Origin: Aromatoleum anaerobium
Lineage (GTDB): Bacteria; Pseudomonadota; Gammaproteobacteria; Burkholderiales; Rhodocyclaceae
NCBI RefSeq assembly: GCF_012910705.2
Contig: NZ_WTVG02000034.1
Location: 62,001 to 126,000, forward strand
Length of the DNA stretch: 64,000 nt
Direction: 5' to 3'
The position numbers and the translations under genes were made by a program. The notes below the pieces were generated by a model, which worked only from the letters and a program-made list of their open reading frames with translations, was not told the DNA's origin and did not search any database. Below, piece after piece: positions 30,944 through 39,209 of the stretch. Each line of letters opens with the position of its first letter. Position 1 is the stretch's first letter.

Positions 30944-31197
30944 GTGAGCACCAAGCAACGCAAAACCCTGCAGGCCATCTTCACCCAGCCAACGTCCTCA
31001 TCGATTGTCTTCTCCGACATCGAGGCACTGATCATCGGTCTTGTGGTGAAGTCCATGAGCGGGAAGGCTCTCGCGTCAAGATTCTTCTCAAGGGTGAGCA
31101 GTGGCGTTGCCATCGCCCTCACCCTGGCGAAGAAGCCAAGCGCTACCAAGTCGAAGAGGCCCGAGAGTTGCTGGAACGAGTAGGAGTAAAACCATGA
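30944..31197 (+). pseudogene. hicA: hicA copy 1, one-base deletion
   Basis: HicA is a small double-stranded-RNA-binding-fold mRNA interferase. The reading frame from GTG 30944 (VSTKQRKTLQAIF...) shifts near 31042, where CTTGTGGTGAAG stands for CTTGGTGGTGAAG in copy 2. After that the correct sequence resumes in another frame (EVHEREGSRVKILLKG ... ELLERVGVKP). The length is 254 bases, one short of the expected 255. The catalytic-His region (after EGSR) lies beyond the shift, so no active toxin is expected. Confidence 0.85.
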
Positions 31198-31529
31198 ACA
31201 CCATGACCCACAAAGGCTATACAGCCCGCATCGAGTTCGACGAACGCGACAACATCTTTGTCGGTCGCGTACTTGGCCTGCGCGTCATGATCAGCTTCCA
31301 TGGTGAAACTGTGGCTGAACTGCATGAAGCATTCGCGGGCGCCATCGAGGACTTCCTTTCCGATTGCAGGGAACAAGGGGTCAAGCCAGAAAAGCCTGCC
31401 TCCGGCAAGCTCATGCTGCGGGTTCCGCCAGAAGTCCATGGTGCGGCACTCGTCGCTGCTCAAGCTTCGGGCAAGAGCCTGAATCAGTGGGCAACGGAGG
31501 TTATTCAGCACGCATCCCGTGCGTATTGA
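31194..31529 (+). CDS. hicB: HicB-family antitoxin, copy 1
   Basis: A 111-residue HicB. The N-terminal partial RNase H-like fold (YTARIEFDERDNIFVGRVLGL ... FHGETVAELHEAFAGAIEDFL) is followed by a C-terminal HicB_lk/Arc-type DNA-binding segment (GKLMLRVPPEVHGAALVAAQASGKSLNQWATEVI). ATG 31194 overlaps the hicA stop (ATGA). The frame extends upstream to 31101, but that part is hicA sequence. It is intact although its toxin is broken. Confidence 0.9.
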   Translation: MNTMTHKGYTARIEFDERDNIFVGRVLGLRVMISFHGETVAELHEAFAGAIEDFLSDCREQGVKPEKPASGKLMLRVPPEVHGAALVAAQASGKSLNQWATEVIQHASRAY

Positions 31530-31541
31530 AATGCCGCCGCC

Positions 31542-31600
31542 GTCTAACCGTGCGTTGCGCGCGGGCGCCAACCCGTCCGGGTGGTTGCCCTCCGCCTTCG
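31542..31600 (+). repeat. Degenerate attC of cassette 4, right edge of island 1
   Basis: GTCTAAC (31542-31548) fits the RYYYAAC core, and GCGCGCGGGCGCC follows as a possible arm. No clear GTTRRRY partner is present before the end of serB. GGTTGCCC near 31592 is the nearest match. The site probably lost its right half. Confidence 0.4.
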
Positions 31601-31628
31601 GCTACGGCGCCGGTGAAGCCTGCGCGCC

Positions 31629-32459
31629 CTACGTGAAGAGGTTCAGCAGCCCGTCCAGCCCGACGTGGTCGAGGCGGCAGTCGGCGACGGTGCGCAGCAC
31701 CGGCTTCGCGCGGTAGGCGACGGCGAAGCCCGCTTCGGTCAGCATCGGAATGTCGTTCGCGCCGTCGCCAGCGGCGATCACCTGCTCGGCTTTCAGGCCC
31801 AGGCGCTCGCGCGCGTGACGCAGATGGGCGGCTTTCGCGGCGCCGTCGACGATCGGGCCGCGGACTCGGCCGGTGAGGCGGCCGTCGTGCGTTTCCAGTT
31901 GGTTCGCGTGGGTTTCGTCGAAGCCGAGCCGCGCCTTGAGGCGCTCGGTGAAATACGTGAAACCGCCCGATACCAGCACGGTGTGGAGGCCCGCGGCTTT
32001 GAGCCCGCGCATCAAGCGTTCGGCGCCCGGATTCAACTGCAGCCGCTGCTCGTAGACCTCGGCGAGCGCCGTTTCGGGCAGGCCGGCGAGCAGGCTCACG
32101 CGGCGGGTCAGGGATTCGCGGAAGTCGATTTCGCCGCGCATCGCCGCTTCGGTGATCGCTGCGACCTCGGGTTTCAGGCCCTGCATGTCGGCGATCTCGT
32201 CGATGCACTCGATGTTGATCAGCGTCGAGTCCATGTCGGTGACGAACAGGCCGAAGTCGGCGAGCTTGCGCCCGGAGGGCACCCACGCCCAGTCGAGCCC
32301 GGCTTCGGCGCACAGGCTGTCGAGCTCTTCGCTGTCGTGCCCGCCCACGAGCCGGAAAGCCTGCGCAGTGATCTGCTCGATGGCGCTCGCGCCGGTGGTC
32401 TTGGCGAGATTCTTCAGGGCGACCGAATCGACATCCTCGCCCTGCACGACAAGATTCAT
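31629..32459 (-). CDS. serB: Phosphoserine phosphatase
   Basis: A 276-residue HAD phosphatase, the last step of serine synthesis. The catalytic DxDST motif (VTDMDSTLIN), SGGFTYFTERLKARLG and GDGANDIPML are intact. An N-terminal region of about 70 residues precedes the HAD core. ATG 32459 overlaps the aroG stop by 4 bases. The frame continuing upstream is aroG antiphase. Its 3' end abuts integron island 1. Confidence 0.96.
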   Translation of the reverse strand: MNLVVQGEDVDSVALKNLAKTTGASAIEQITAQAFRLVGGHDSEELDSLCAEAGLDWAWVPSGRKLADFGLFVTDMDSTLINIECIDEIADMQGLKPEVAAITEAAMRGEIDFRESLTRRVSLLAGLPETALAEVYEQRLQLNPGAERLMRGLKAAGLHTVLVSGGFTYFTERLKARLGFDETHANQLETHDGRLTGRVRGPIVDGAAKAAHLRHARERLGLKAEQVIAAGDGANDIPMLTEAGFAVAYRAKPVLRTVADCRLDHVGLDGLLNLFT

Positions 32460-33535
32460 GCGGGCTCGCTCCGGCGCTGCAACGCTTCGCGCAGCACGCT
32501 GTCGGCGTTGCGGATCGTGGCCTCGGTGCTGTCCCAGTCGATGCAGGCGTCGGTGACCGAACAGCCGTACTTCAGCTGCGACAGGTCGGCCGGAATCGGC
32601 TGGTTGCCGGCTTCGAGAAAGCTCTCGATCATCAGCCCGACCACCGAGCGGTTGCCCTCGCGGATCTGGTGCACCACGTCCTTCATGACCAGCGGCTGCA
32701 GCTCGGGCTTTTTCCACGAGTTCGCGTGCGAGCAGTCGACGACGATGTTCAGCGGCAGCTTCGCCTTCGCCAGCGCCTGTTCGGCGAGCGAGATCGACAC
32801 CGTGTCGTAGTTCGGCCGTCCGCCGCCGCCGCGCAGCACGACGTGGCCGTAGCGGTTGCCGCGCGTGCGCAGGATCGCGGACTGTCCCTTGCCGTTGATG
32901 CCGAGGAAGCTGTGCGGATGCGACGCGGAAACGATCGCGTTGATCGCGACGTCGAGGTCGCCGTCGGTGGCGTTCTTGAAGCCGACCGGCGTCGACAGGC
33001 CCGACGACATCTCGCGGTGCGTCTGCGACTCCGACGTGCGCGCGCCGATCGCCGTCCACGCGATCAGGTCGCCGTAGTACTGCGGGGCGATCGGGTCGAG
33101 CGCCTCGGTTGCGGCCGGCAGGCCGAGCTCGTTGACGTCGAGCAGGAAGCGCCGGGCTTTCTCCATGCCTTCCTCGATGTGGAACGAGTCGTCCATGTAG
33201 GGATCGTTGATGAAGCCTTTCCAGCCGGTTGAGGTGCGCGGCTTCTCGAAATACACGCGCATCACCAGCACCATCGTCCCGGCCACTTCGTCGGCCAGCG
33301 CCTTCAGGCGTTTCGCATAATCGAGGCCGGCGACCGGGTCGTGGATCGAGCACGGGCCGACGACGATGAAGAGGCGGTTGTCCTTGCGGTCGAGGATGTC
33401 GTGGAGTGCGCGGCGGCCGGCGACGACGGTCGCCGCGGCACGTTCGGTCAGCGGCACGCGGGCCTTGATCTCCTCGGGCGAGGGCATCGGGTCGACGGCG
33501 GCGATATTGAGGTTCTCGGTTTGAGCCAGGGGCAT
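32456..33535 (-). CDS. aroG: 3-deoxy-7-phosphoheptulonate (DAHP) synthase, class I
   Basis: A 359-residue type I DAHP synthase, the entry to aromatic amino acid synthesis. VVGPCSIHDPVAGLDYAKRL, the KPRTSTGWKGFINDP substrate site and DCSHANSWKKPELQ are present. ATG 33535 gives a family-like N-terminus (MPLAQTENLNIAAV). The frame to 33892 is unrelated sequence. It is translationally coupled to serB. Which aromatic amino acid inhibits it cannot be read from sequence alone. Confidence 0.95.
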   Translation of the reverse strand: MPLAQTENLNIAAVDPMPSPEEIKARVPLTERAAATVVAGRRALHDILDRKDNRLFIVVGPCSIHDPVAGLDYAKRLKALADEVAGTMVLVMRVYFEKPRTSTGWKGFINDPYMDDSFHIEEGMEKARRFLLDVNELGLPAATEALDPIAPQYYGDLIAWTAIGARTSESQTHREMSSGLSTPVGFKNATDGDLDVAINAIVSASHPHSFLGINGKGQSAILRTRGNRYGHVVLRGGGGRPNYDTVSISLAEQALAKAKLPLNIVVDCSHANSWKKPELQPLVMKDVVHQIREGNRSVVGLMIESFLEAGNQPIPADLSQLKYGCSVTDACIDWDSTEATIRNADSVLREALQRRSEPA

Positions 33536-33677
33536 TACGCGCTTCTCCGCAGTGCAGCAGGAGGGCGCATTGTAACGCTGCGCGCGGCGGGCGGGGAGCG
33601 CTTGCGGCATCCTCCGGAGGGTGGTGGGGCGGGGCGGCGGCGTGCTGGAAACCGCGCCGCCGCGGCCTTCCGCGGGT

Positions 33678-34838
33678 TCAGCCGAGCGTTGCGGGCGCGC
33701 GGCTGGCGAGCGCCTGCTTGCGCGCCGTCGCGCCGCCGAGCAGGACGAAGCCGAGGAGTTTTTCGTTTGCGTCAAGACACTGCGCCTCGATGCCGCCGCC
33801 GGCCTCGTCGCTGACGACGATCTGCCAGCTGCCCTGCGCGCCGATCGCCGGCGGGCAGACGACCGCGGGGCAGGCCGGCGTCTTGACGACAACCGGCATC
33901 GCCGGATAGCTGACTGCGGTCGGCGTGCCGGCGAGCGTTGCTGCCAGCGCGCGCGCCTGGTGCATGATCGGCATCACGTACGGCAGCGTCAGGCCGTCGA
34001 CTTCGGCGCAGTCGCCGAGCGCGTGGATATGCGGATCGGAGCTCGCCAGCCGGCGGTTGGTCAGCACCCCGCGGTTGACGGCGAGCCCGGCCGCGGCGGC
34101 GAGCGCGGTGCGCGGCCGCAGGCCGACTGCCGACAGCACCACGTCGGCGTCGAGCGTCGTGCCGTCGCTGAGCGCGAGCCGGTAACCGCCGGCGTGGTGC
34201 GACACCGAGGCGGCGGAGACGCCGAGACGAAAGCTCACGCCGGCCGCTTCGAGCCGCTGCCGGAACCACTGTCCCGCGTCTTCCGGCAGCAGCCTGCCGA
34301 GCGGCCAACGGGCGATGTCGATGACTGTCGGGCGGATGTCGCGGGCGAGCAGGTCATTGGCGAATTCGCAGCCGATCAGCCCGCCGCCGAGCACCGCGAC
34401 GCGCTTCGCGCCGTCGAGCCGCGCGGCGAAGCGGGCGAAATCGTCGAGGTCATTAACCGACAGGACGTCGTCCGCGGCGTCACCGCCGAGCGGCAGGCGG
34501 ATCGGATCGGCGCCGGGCGCGAGCACGAGGTCGCGATAGGGGATTTCTTCGCCACCGGCGAGCTCGACGACGCGGCGCTTGGCGTGGATCGCCACGACCT
34601 CGACGTGGGGCCGGATCGTCGCGGCGAGTTCGGCGGCCATTTTTTCGGCCGGCTTCATCACCAGGCTCGCGGCGCTGCGGTGGGCCGAAAACGCGTTCGA
34701 CAGCATCGGCTTGGAATAGAAGCCGGCCGCGTCGCGGCTCAGGATGACGAGTGGCGTGTCACGGTCGAGTTTGCGCAATTCGCGCGCCAAGGTGTAGCCG
34801 GCGAGACCGCTGCCGATAATGACGATGGGTGGGGTCAT
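33678..34838 (-). CDS. Rubredoxin-NAD+ reductase-like FAD oxidoreductase
   Basis: A 386-residue pyridine nucleotide-disulfide oxidoreductase-fold flavoprotein. The FAD motif IVIIGSGLAGYTLARELR is near residue 5, the NAD motif VAVLGGGLIGCEFAN near residue 146, and the second FAD motif HALGDCAEVDGL near residue 275. There is no CxxC redox pair. It matches the rubredoxin reductases that pass electrons from NADH to rubredoxin, and the next gene upstream on the same strand is a rubredoxin. Confidence 0.85.
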   Translation of the reverse strand: MTPPIVIIGSGLAGYTLARELRKLDRDTPLVILSRDAAGFYSKPMLSNAFSAHRSAASLVMKPAEKMAAELAATIRPHVEVVAIHAKRRVVELAGGEEIPYRDLVLAPGADPIRLPLGGDAADDVLSVNDLDDFARFAARLDGAKRVAVLGGGLIGCEFANDLLARDIRPTVIDIARWPLGRLLPEDAGQWFRQRLEAAGVSFRLGVSAASVSHHAGGYRLALSDGTTLDADVVLSAVGLRPRTALAAAAGLAVNRGVLTNRRLASSDPHIHALGDCAEVDGLTLPYVMPIMHQARALAATLAGTPTAVSYPAMPVVVKTPACPAVVCPPAIGAQGSWQIVVSDEAGGGIEAQCLDANEKLLGFVLLGGATARKQALASRAPATLG

Positions 34839-34949
34839 GGGTTGCCTCTCTGTTGTTCGACTTGTCGGCGGGGTGCCGGGTCGCCGGCGTGGCACGATCC
34901 GGCCGCGGGCAGCCTGCTCCTGGATGGCAGGGAGCAGGCGCGATGCCCG

Positions 34950-35114
34950 TCAGATCATGACCATCTCGAAGTCGGCCTTCGCGACGCCGCAGTCGGGGCA
35001 GGACCAGTCGTTCGGAATGTCTTCCCAGCGCGTGCCGGGAGCGATGCCCTCATCCGGCATTCCGGCTGCTTCGTCGTAGGTGAAACCGCACACAACACAT
35101 TGCCAAATCTTCAT
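34950..35114 (-). CDS. Rubredoxin
   Basis: A 54-residue rubredoxin, a one-iron electron carrier. The two ligand loops are CVVCGFTYD (residues 6-14) and [12 protein letters not shown] (residues 39-50). [17 protein letters not shown] lies between them, as in classical rubredoxins. ATG 35114 is followed by MKIWQC. It lies between the reductase (111 bases downstream) and rubrerythrin (58 bases upstream). It probably carries electrons from the reductase to rubrerythrin. Confidence 0.95.
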   Translation of the reverse strand: MKIWQCVVCGFTYDEAAGMPDEGIAPGTRWEDIPNDWSCPDCGVAKADFEMVMI

Positions 35115-35172
35115 GATGTTCTTCCTTTCAAGCGTGATTTGTCGTTGATTCGTCGATTCGGCGCGGACGGAT

Positions 35173-35658
35173 TCAGGCGGAGATCCGGTCGAGCGCTTCC
35201 TGGTAGTGGTTGGCGTGGCGCTCTTCGACCTTGGCGAGCGCGGCGAAGCGCTTCGCCGCGCGTTCGAGCACTGCCCTGAACTGTTCGGCGTGTTCCTTCG
35301 ACTCGACGATCTGCTCGTCGATCTCCTTCACCGCGTCGGCATGGCCTTCCTCGACCGCGGCGTGGCGGAAGCCCGGGTACATCTCGGTGTATTCGTAGGT
35401 CTCGCCTTCGATCGCGAACTGCAGCGCGCGCGCCGGCGTCATCTTCGCCTTCGGGTAGAGCAGGTCGAGGTGGCCGAACGCGTGCATCACTTCCTGGTCG
35501 GCGGTCGCCTCGAAAACCTTCGCGGTTTCCTCGTCGCCCATTTCGCGGCACAGCTTCGCGAAGTAGCGGTACTTGATGTGCGCCATCGACTCGCCGGCGA
35601 ACGCGGCTTCAAGGTTCTGGATGGTGACCGATTGCGGGTTGTGGAAGGGATTTGTCAT
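35173..35658 (-). CDS. Rubrerythrin, single-domain
   Basis: A 161-residue ferritin-like diiron protein. The helical pair motifs [20 protein letters not shown] and [22 protein letters not shown] carry the Glu/His ligands, and [25 protein letters not shown] is the second pair. The C-terminal rubredoxin domain of classical rubrerythrin is missing, and a free rubredoxin is encoded next door. Rubrerythrins reduce H2O2. ATG 35658 follows an AAAGGAGAA ribosome site; the in-frame start at 35697 is less likely. Confidence 0.92.
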   Translation of the reverse strand: MTNPFHNPQSVTIQNLEAAFAGESMAHIKYRYFAKLCREMGDEETAKVFEATADQEVMHAFGHLDLLYPKAKMTPARALQFAIEGETYEYTEMYPGFRHAAVEEGHADAVKEIDEQIVESKEHAEQFRAVLERAAKRFAALAKVEERHANHYQEALDRISA

Positions 35659-35803
35659 GTTCTTTCTCCTTTCTTCGCGGGTTGCGTTGGAACCCATCGT
35701 ACGCAGCGCGGGAAGATTGGAGAAATTGAATGTCGGAATGGAATCGATAGGTATGCTCTATCGGAGACGACTCCGGCCGCCCCATGTGACGGCCGTTTGC
35801 GGT

Positions 35804-36019
35804 TCAGGATTCGAAGCGGAATCCGACTTTCAGCTTGACCTGGAAGTGCGCGATCTTGCCGTCGGCGATGTGCCCCCGGATCTCGGTGGTTTCGAACCAG
35901 TCGAGGTGCCGCAACGACTGGCTCGCCTGCTCGATCGCATTGCGGATCGCATCGTCGACGCCGACGGGCGATGTACCGACGAGCTCAACGAGTTTGTAGA
36001 CGTGGTTCTGATCTGTCAT
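35804..36019 (-). CDS. Dodecin (flavin-storage protein)
   Basis: A 71-residue dodecin, which forms a hollow dodecamer that binds flavin or CoA. The family pattern VYKLVELVGTSPVGVDDAIRNAI is followed by LDWFETTEIRGHI, with the flavin-stacking Trp, and by FQVKLKVGFRFE. An AGGAGGAG ribosome site precedes the ATG. It is a single gene transcribed leftward near the rubrerythrin group. Confidence 0.95.
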   Translation of the reverse strand: MTDQNHVYKLVELVGTSPVGVDDAIRNAIEQASQSLRHLDWFETTEIRGHIADGKIAHFQVKLKVGFRFES

Positions 36020-36130
36020 CGTCTTCTCCTCCTGGCATGAATGGGCAGGTTTTCCAGTATAGGAGCATGCCGCGGAGTTGCCCGGCGAGCCGCGGCGCAG
36101 GGGGCGCCCGCGGGTCCGGCCCCCCGCGGG

Positions 36131-38893
36131 TCAGGGATGTGCCTCCTGCACCCGCGCTTCGCGCAGGAAAGTCCCGAGCGCGGCCGGATCGAGCGGGCGG
36201 GAGAAATAGTGGCCCTGCGCGAATTCGCATCCGATCTGGCGCAGGAAGTCGGCTTGCCCGGCGTGCTCGACGCCTTCGGCGACGACCGACAGCCCGAGGC
36301 TTTTCGCGAGCGCCACGACCGCGCGCGTCAATGATCGATCGTTGCGGTCCGCGGGCAGACCGTTGACAAACGAGCGGTCGATCTTGAGGCTGTGGACCGG
36401 GAAGCGCTTGAGATAGGCGAGCGAGGAGTAGCCGGTGCCGAAATCGTCGATGCTGATGCTGACTCCGGCCTCGACGAGTTCGGTGAGGACGACGACCGCG
36501 CGCTCGGGATGTTCCATGACCATCCCTTCGGTGACCTCGAATTCGAGGTCACTCGGCGCAAGGCCGGCTTCGTCGAGCATCGCGAGCAGCCGGCTCGCCA
36601 GATCGCTGCGACGGAACTGCCGCGGCGACAGGTTCACCGCGACCCGGCCGGCGAAGATTCCCGCGTTCTTCCACTCGCGCACGCGGCGGGCCGCTTCCCG
36701 CAGCACCCATTCGCCGATCGGCTCGATGAGCCCGGACTCTTCGGCAAGCGAGATGAAGCGCGACGGCAGGATCGTCCCCTTTTGCGGATGCTCCCAGCGC
36801 ACCAGCGCTTCGACGCCGGCGACTTCGAGGGTCGCGAGGTCCATGCAGGGCTGGAACACCAGCTTGAGTTCGTCGCGGTCGAGCGCCGCGCGCAGGCTGT
36901 TCGCCATGAACAGCCGTTCGCTCGCCTGGGCGTTGATTTCCGGCGCGAAGAAGCGGTAACGGTTCTTCCCTTCCTGTTTTGCGCGGTACATCGCCATGTC
37001 GGCCTGCCGCAGCAGCGTTTCCGCGTCGAGGCTGTCGCAGGGGTAACAGCCGATGCCGATGCTCGCCGAGATGTACTGGTACTGCGGTTGTCCGCCCAGG
37101 ATGTAGGGCCGCTCCAACGCATCGAGGATGTTGCGGGCGATGATGCCGGCCTCCTCCGGGGAGCGCAGCTCGTCGAGCAGGACGGCGAATTCGTCACCCC
37201 CGAGGCGTGCGGTCGTGTCGCTCGCGCGTACGCAGCCGCCGAGGCGTTCCGCGACGCGCCGCAACAGTTCGTCTCCGGCCTCGTGCCCGAGGGTGTCGTT
37301 GATCGGCTTGAAGCCGTCGAGGTCGATGAACAGCAGCGCGAGCATGTTCCCGTGCCGCTCGGCGCGAACCAGCGTGTCGGCGAGGCGCTCGCGAAACAGC
37401 AGGCGGTTCGGCAGTTCGGTCAGCGCGTCGTAATGCGCGAGGTGCTGCAAGCGGGCTTCATACTGCTTTGCAGCCGAGATGTCGGAAAAGACGCACACGA
37501 GGATCATCTCGCCCGACCCGTACGCGGCCCTGCTGATGCTGCTCCACGCGGGATACATCTCGCCGTTCTTCCGCCGGCCCCGGACTTCGCCCTGCCACTG
37601 CCCGGTTTCGCACACCGCGCGGCGCCGCTCGTTGCGATGCGCCTTTTCGGTTTCCGCAAGAAGTATCGCAAGCGGCTGCCCGATCACTTCCGCCGGCCAA
37701 TATCCGGTGATTGACATGAACGCGCGATTCACCGTGGCAATCCGCCCGCCGCGCGCGATCACCACGCCCTCTACCGCGGAGTCGAGCGCCGTCGCGGCGA
37801 GCGCGAGCTTCTCCTCCGCCTGCGCCCGGTCCGCTTCGCGCTGGTGCAACAGTTCCTGCGCCTGGGTCAGCGCGCGGCCCACTTCGTCGGCTTCTTCGAG
37901 CGCGAGCGGCGGGAGCGAAACCGGCTCGCCCCGGCCGATCGCCAGCGCCGGGGCGACGAGGGCCTGCACCGGCCGGGCGATCCTGCGACCGAGGAAACCC
38001 GCGAGCGCGAGGCCGCCGAGCAGCAGCACCATCGCGCCGACGGCGTACTGGCGCAGCGCGTTCACGAGCCCCGCGGTCAGGGCACTCTGCGGAATGCCGA
38101 TCGCCGCGATCCACCCGTAGCGTGCGGAACGCGAGAAGTAACCCACGACCGGTATACCGTCCTGCGAGACAGCTTCGACCGAGCCTTCCGTTTCACGCCG
38201 GGTTGCCTCGAGCAAGGCGGGGAACGTCTTCTGCCCGATCAGTTTCTCGTCCGCGGGGCTTCGCGCGAGCCGCCGGCCTTCGCTGTCGAGGAGCACGCCC
38301 ACCCACCCCGGCGCCAGCCCCTGCTGCTGCAGAAGCTCCCCGAGGTGTTTCAGTTCGATGCCCAGCGCCAGGCTGTAGAGGACCTTTTCGTCGCGGATGA
38401 CCGGGACTTCCAGGCTCACCACAGGAGTTCGCGTCACCCCGTTGATATGGACGCCGGACACCACGGGCAGGCCGGTTTCGAAGACACGGCGCAGCAATGC
38501 GGGATTGGCATGCTGCGGCAACGGCGAACCCGGAGGCTGCAGGAGGTTGAGGAGCTGCTGTCCCGAGGCGTCCGTCAGCACGATCGTGAACCCGGCGGTG
38601 TGGCGAAGAACCTCCTTTGCCTGACGGTAGAACTCGGTGCGGTCGCCGCGGTCGATGTCGTCGGAAGCTGCGAGGGTTTCCAGGGCAGCCTGATTTGCCG
38701 CGATGTCCCGTTCGACGAGCCGCAGCAGGGTGTGTGTGGCCTCGTGCGTCTGCTCGAGAACGGCGGCCCGTTCCCGTTCGTAGGACAGATAGATGACGAT
38801 CGCGGCGAGCAGCCAGGCGGGCAGGATGCAGGCGACGACGAGGAGTACGACTGTCGAACGGATCGTGCGGCGGCGCGGAGCCTGAAGACGCAT
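36131..38893 (-). CDS. Transmembrane diguanylate cyclase/phosphodiesterase (Cache-HAMP-PAS-GGDEF-EAL)
   Basis: A 920-residue c-di-GMP enzyme. Membrane segments near residues 14-38 and 281-303 enclose a periplasmic double-Cache sensor. HAMP follows, then PAS (about 365-475), GGDEF (motif at 565-569, intact) and EAL (EAL at 695-697, followed by VRWEHP). Both active-site motifs are complete, so it could make or break c-di-GMP. ATG 38893 has GGAGG ten bases upstream; an earlier GTG at 38914 is not needed. It is a single gene with 316 bases to the divergent neighbour. Confidence 0.93.
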   Translation of the reverse strand: MRLQAPRRRTIRSTVVLLVVACILPAWLLAAIVIYLSYERERAAVLEQTHEATHTLLRLVERDIAANQAALETLAASDDIDRGDRTEFYRQAKEVLRHTAGFTIVLTDASGQQLLNLLQPPGSPLPQHANPALLRRVFETGLPVVSGVHINGVTRTPVVSLEVPVIRDEKVLYSLALGIELKHLGELLQQQGLAPGWVGVLLDSEGRRLARSPADEKLIGQKTFPALLEATRRETEGSVEAVSQDGIPVVGYFSRSARYGWIAAIGIPQSALTAGLVNALRQYAVGAMVLLLGGLALAGFLGRRIARPVQALVAPALAIGRGEPVSLPPLALEEADEVGRALTQAQELLHQREADRAQAEEKLALAATALDSAVEGVVIARGGRIATVNRAFMSITGYWPAEVIGQPLAILLAETEKAHRNERRRAVCETGQWQGEVRGRRKNGEMYPAWSSISRAAYGSGEMILVCVFSDISAAKQYEARLQHLAHYDALTELPNRLLFRERLADTLVRAERHGNMLALLFIDLDGFKPINDTLGHEAGDELLRRVAERLGGCVRASDTTARLGGDEFAVLLDELRSPEEAGIIARNILDALERPYILGGQPQYQYISASIGIGCYPCDSLDAETLLRQADMAMYRAKQEGKNRYRFFAPEINAQASERLFMANSLRAALDRDELKLVFQPCMDLATLEVAGVEALVRWEHPQKGTILPSRFISLAEESGLIEPIGEWVLREAARRVREWKNAGIFAGRVAVNLSPRQFRRSDLASRLLAMLDEAGLAPSDLEFEVTEGMVMEHPERAVVVLTELVEAGVSISIDDFGTGYSSLAYLKRFPVHSLKIDRSFVNGLPADRNDRSLTRAVVALAKSLGLSVVAEGVEHAGQADFLRQIGCEFAQGHYFSRPLDPAALGTFLREARVQEAHP

Positions 38894-39209
38894 CTCGTAG
38901 AACCTCCACGACACGACTGCGACAGCAGGCAGACGTCGTCATCACTGTGGTGCGGGGGACGACGACACGGTAAAAACCATGCGACCAAAGTAGTATGCGC
39001 CCCGACGGCGCACTGTATGCCAAACCTGCCGTGTTCGCCAATCCCGAGAGCGGTCAATCCGCATGAAGAAGGTCCCGCTCGGTTTGCCCGGAACACGCGG
39101 CGTTCTGGTGCGCGGCGATCCCGTTTAGAATCGCCCCCTCCCGGCGGCCCCCGCGTGGCCGTCCCGGCCCTTTCGCCGACCCGTTACAACCTGGACACTG
39201 GACTCACCG
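38894..39209. other. Intergenic region between divergent genes
   Basis: A 316-base gap between the GGDEF-EAL gene and the COG2509 flavoprotein. A TAGAAT hexamer near 39126 could be a -10 for the rightward gene. No convincing -35, no RNA gene and no small frame with a ribosome site was recognised. Confidence 0.3.

Larger units (their letters stand above)
29003..31548 (+). mobile_element. Integron cassette island 1 (no integrase)
   Basis: An array of four plus-strand cassettes bounded on the left by a core-type site GTTGGGC (29003-29009). AttC sites lie at 29386-29454, 30080-30150 and 30815-30873, and a half-site begins with GTCTAAC at 31542. Each gene is followed by an imperfect palindrome flanked by RYYYAAC and GTTRRRY-like cores, the layout of integron cassettes. 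No integrase is adjacent, so this is a cassette cluster lacking an integrase. Base composition is clearly lower in GC than the flanking core genes. Confidence 0.8.

Noticed and set aside
29003-31548. Island 1 as a simple toxin-antitoxin island.
   Set aside because: The palindromes between genes follow the attC pattern at regular places, including stop codons inside sites, which toxin-antitoxin genes alone do not explain.
36085-36130. GC-rich inverted repeat after the GGDEF-EAL gene as a terminator.
   Set aside because: There is no T-run on the relevant strand and several alternative pairings are possible.
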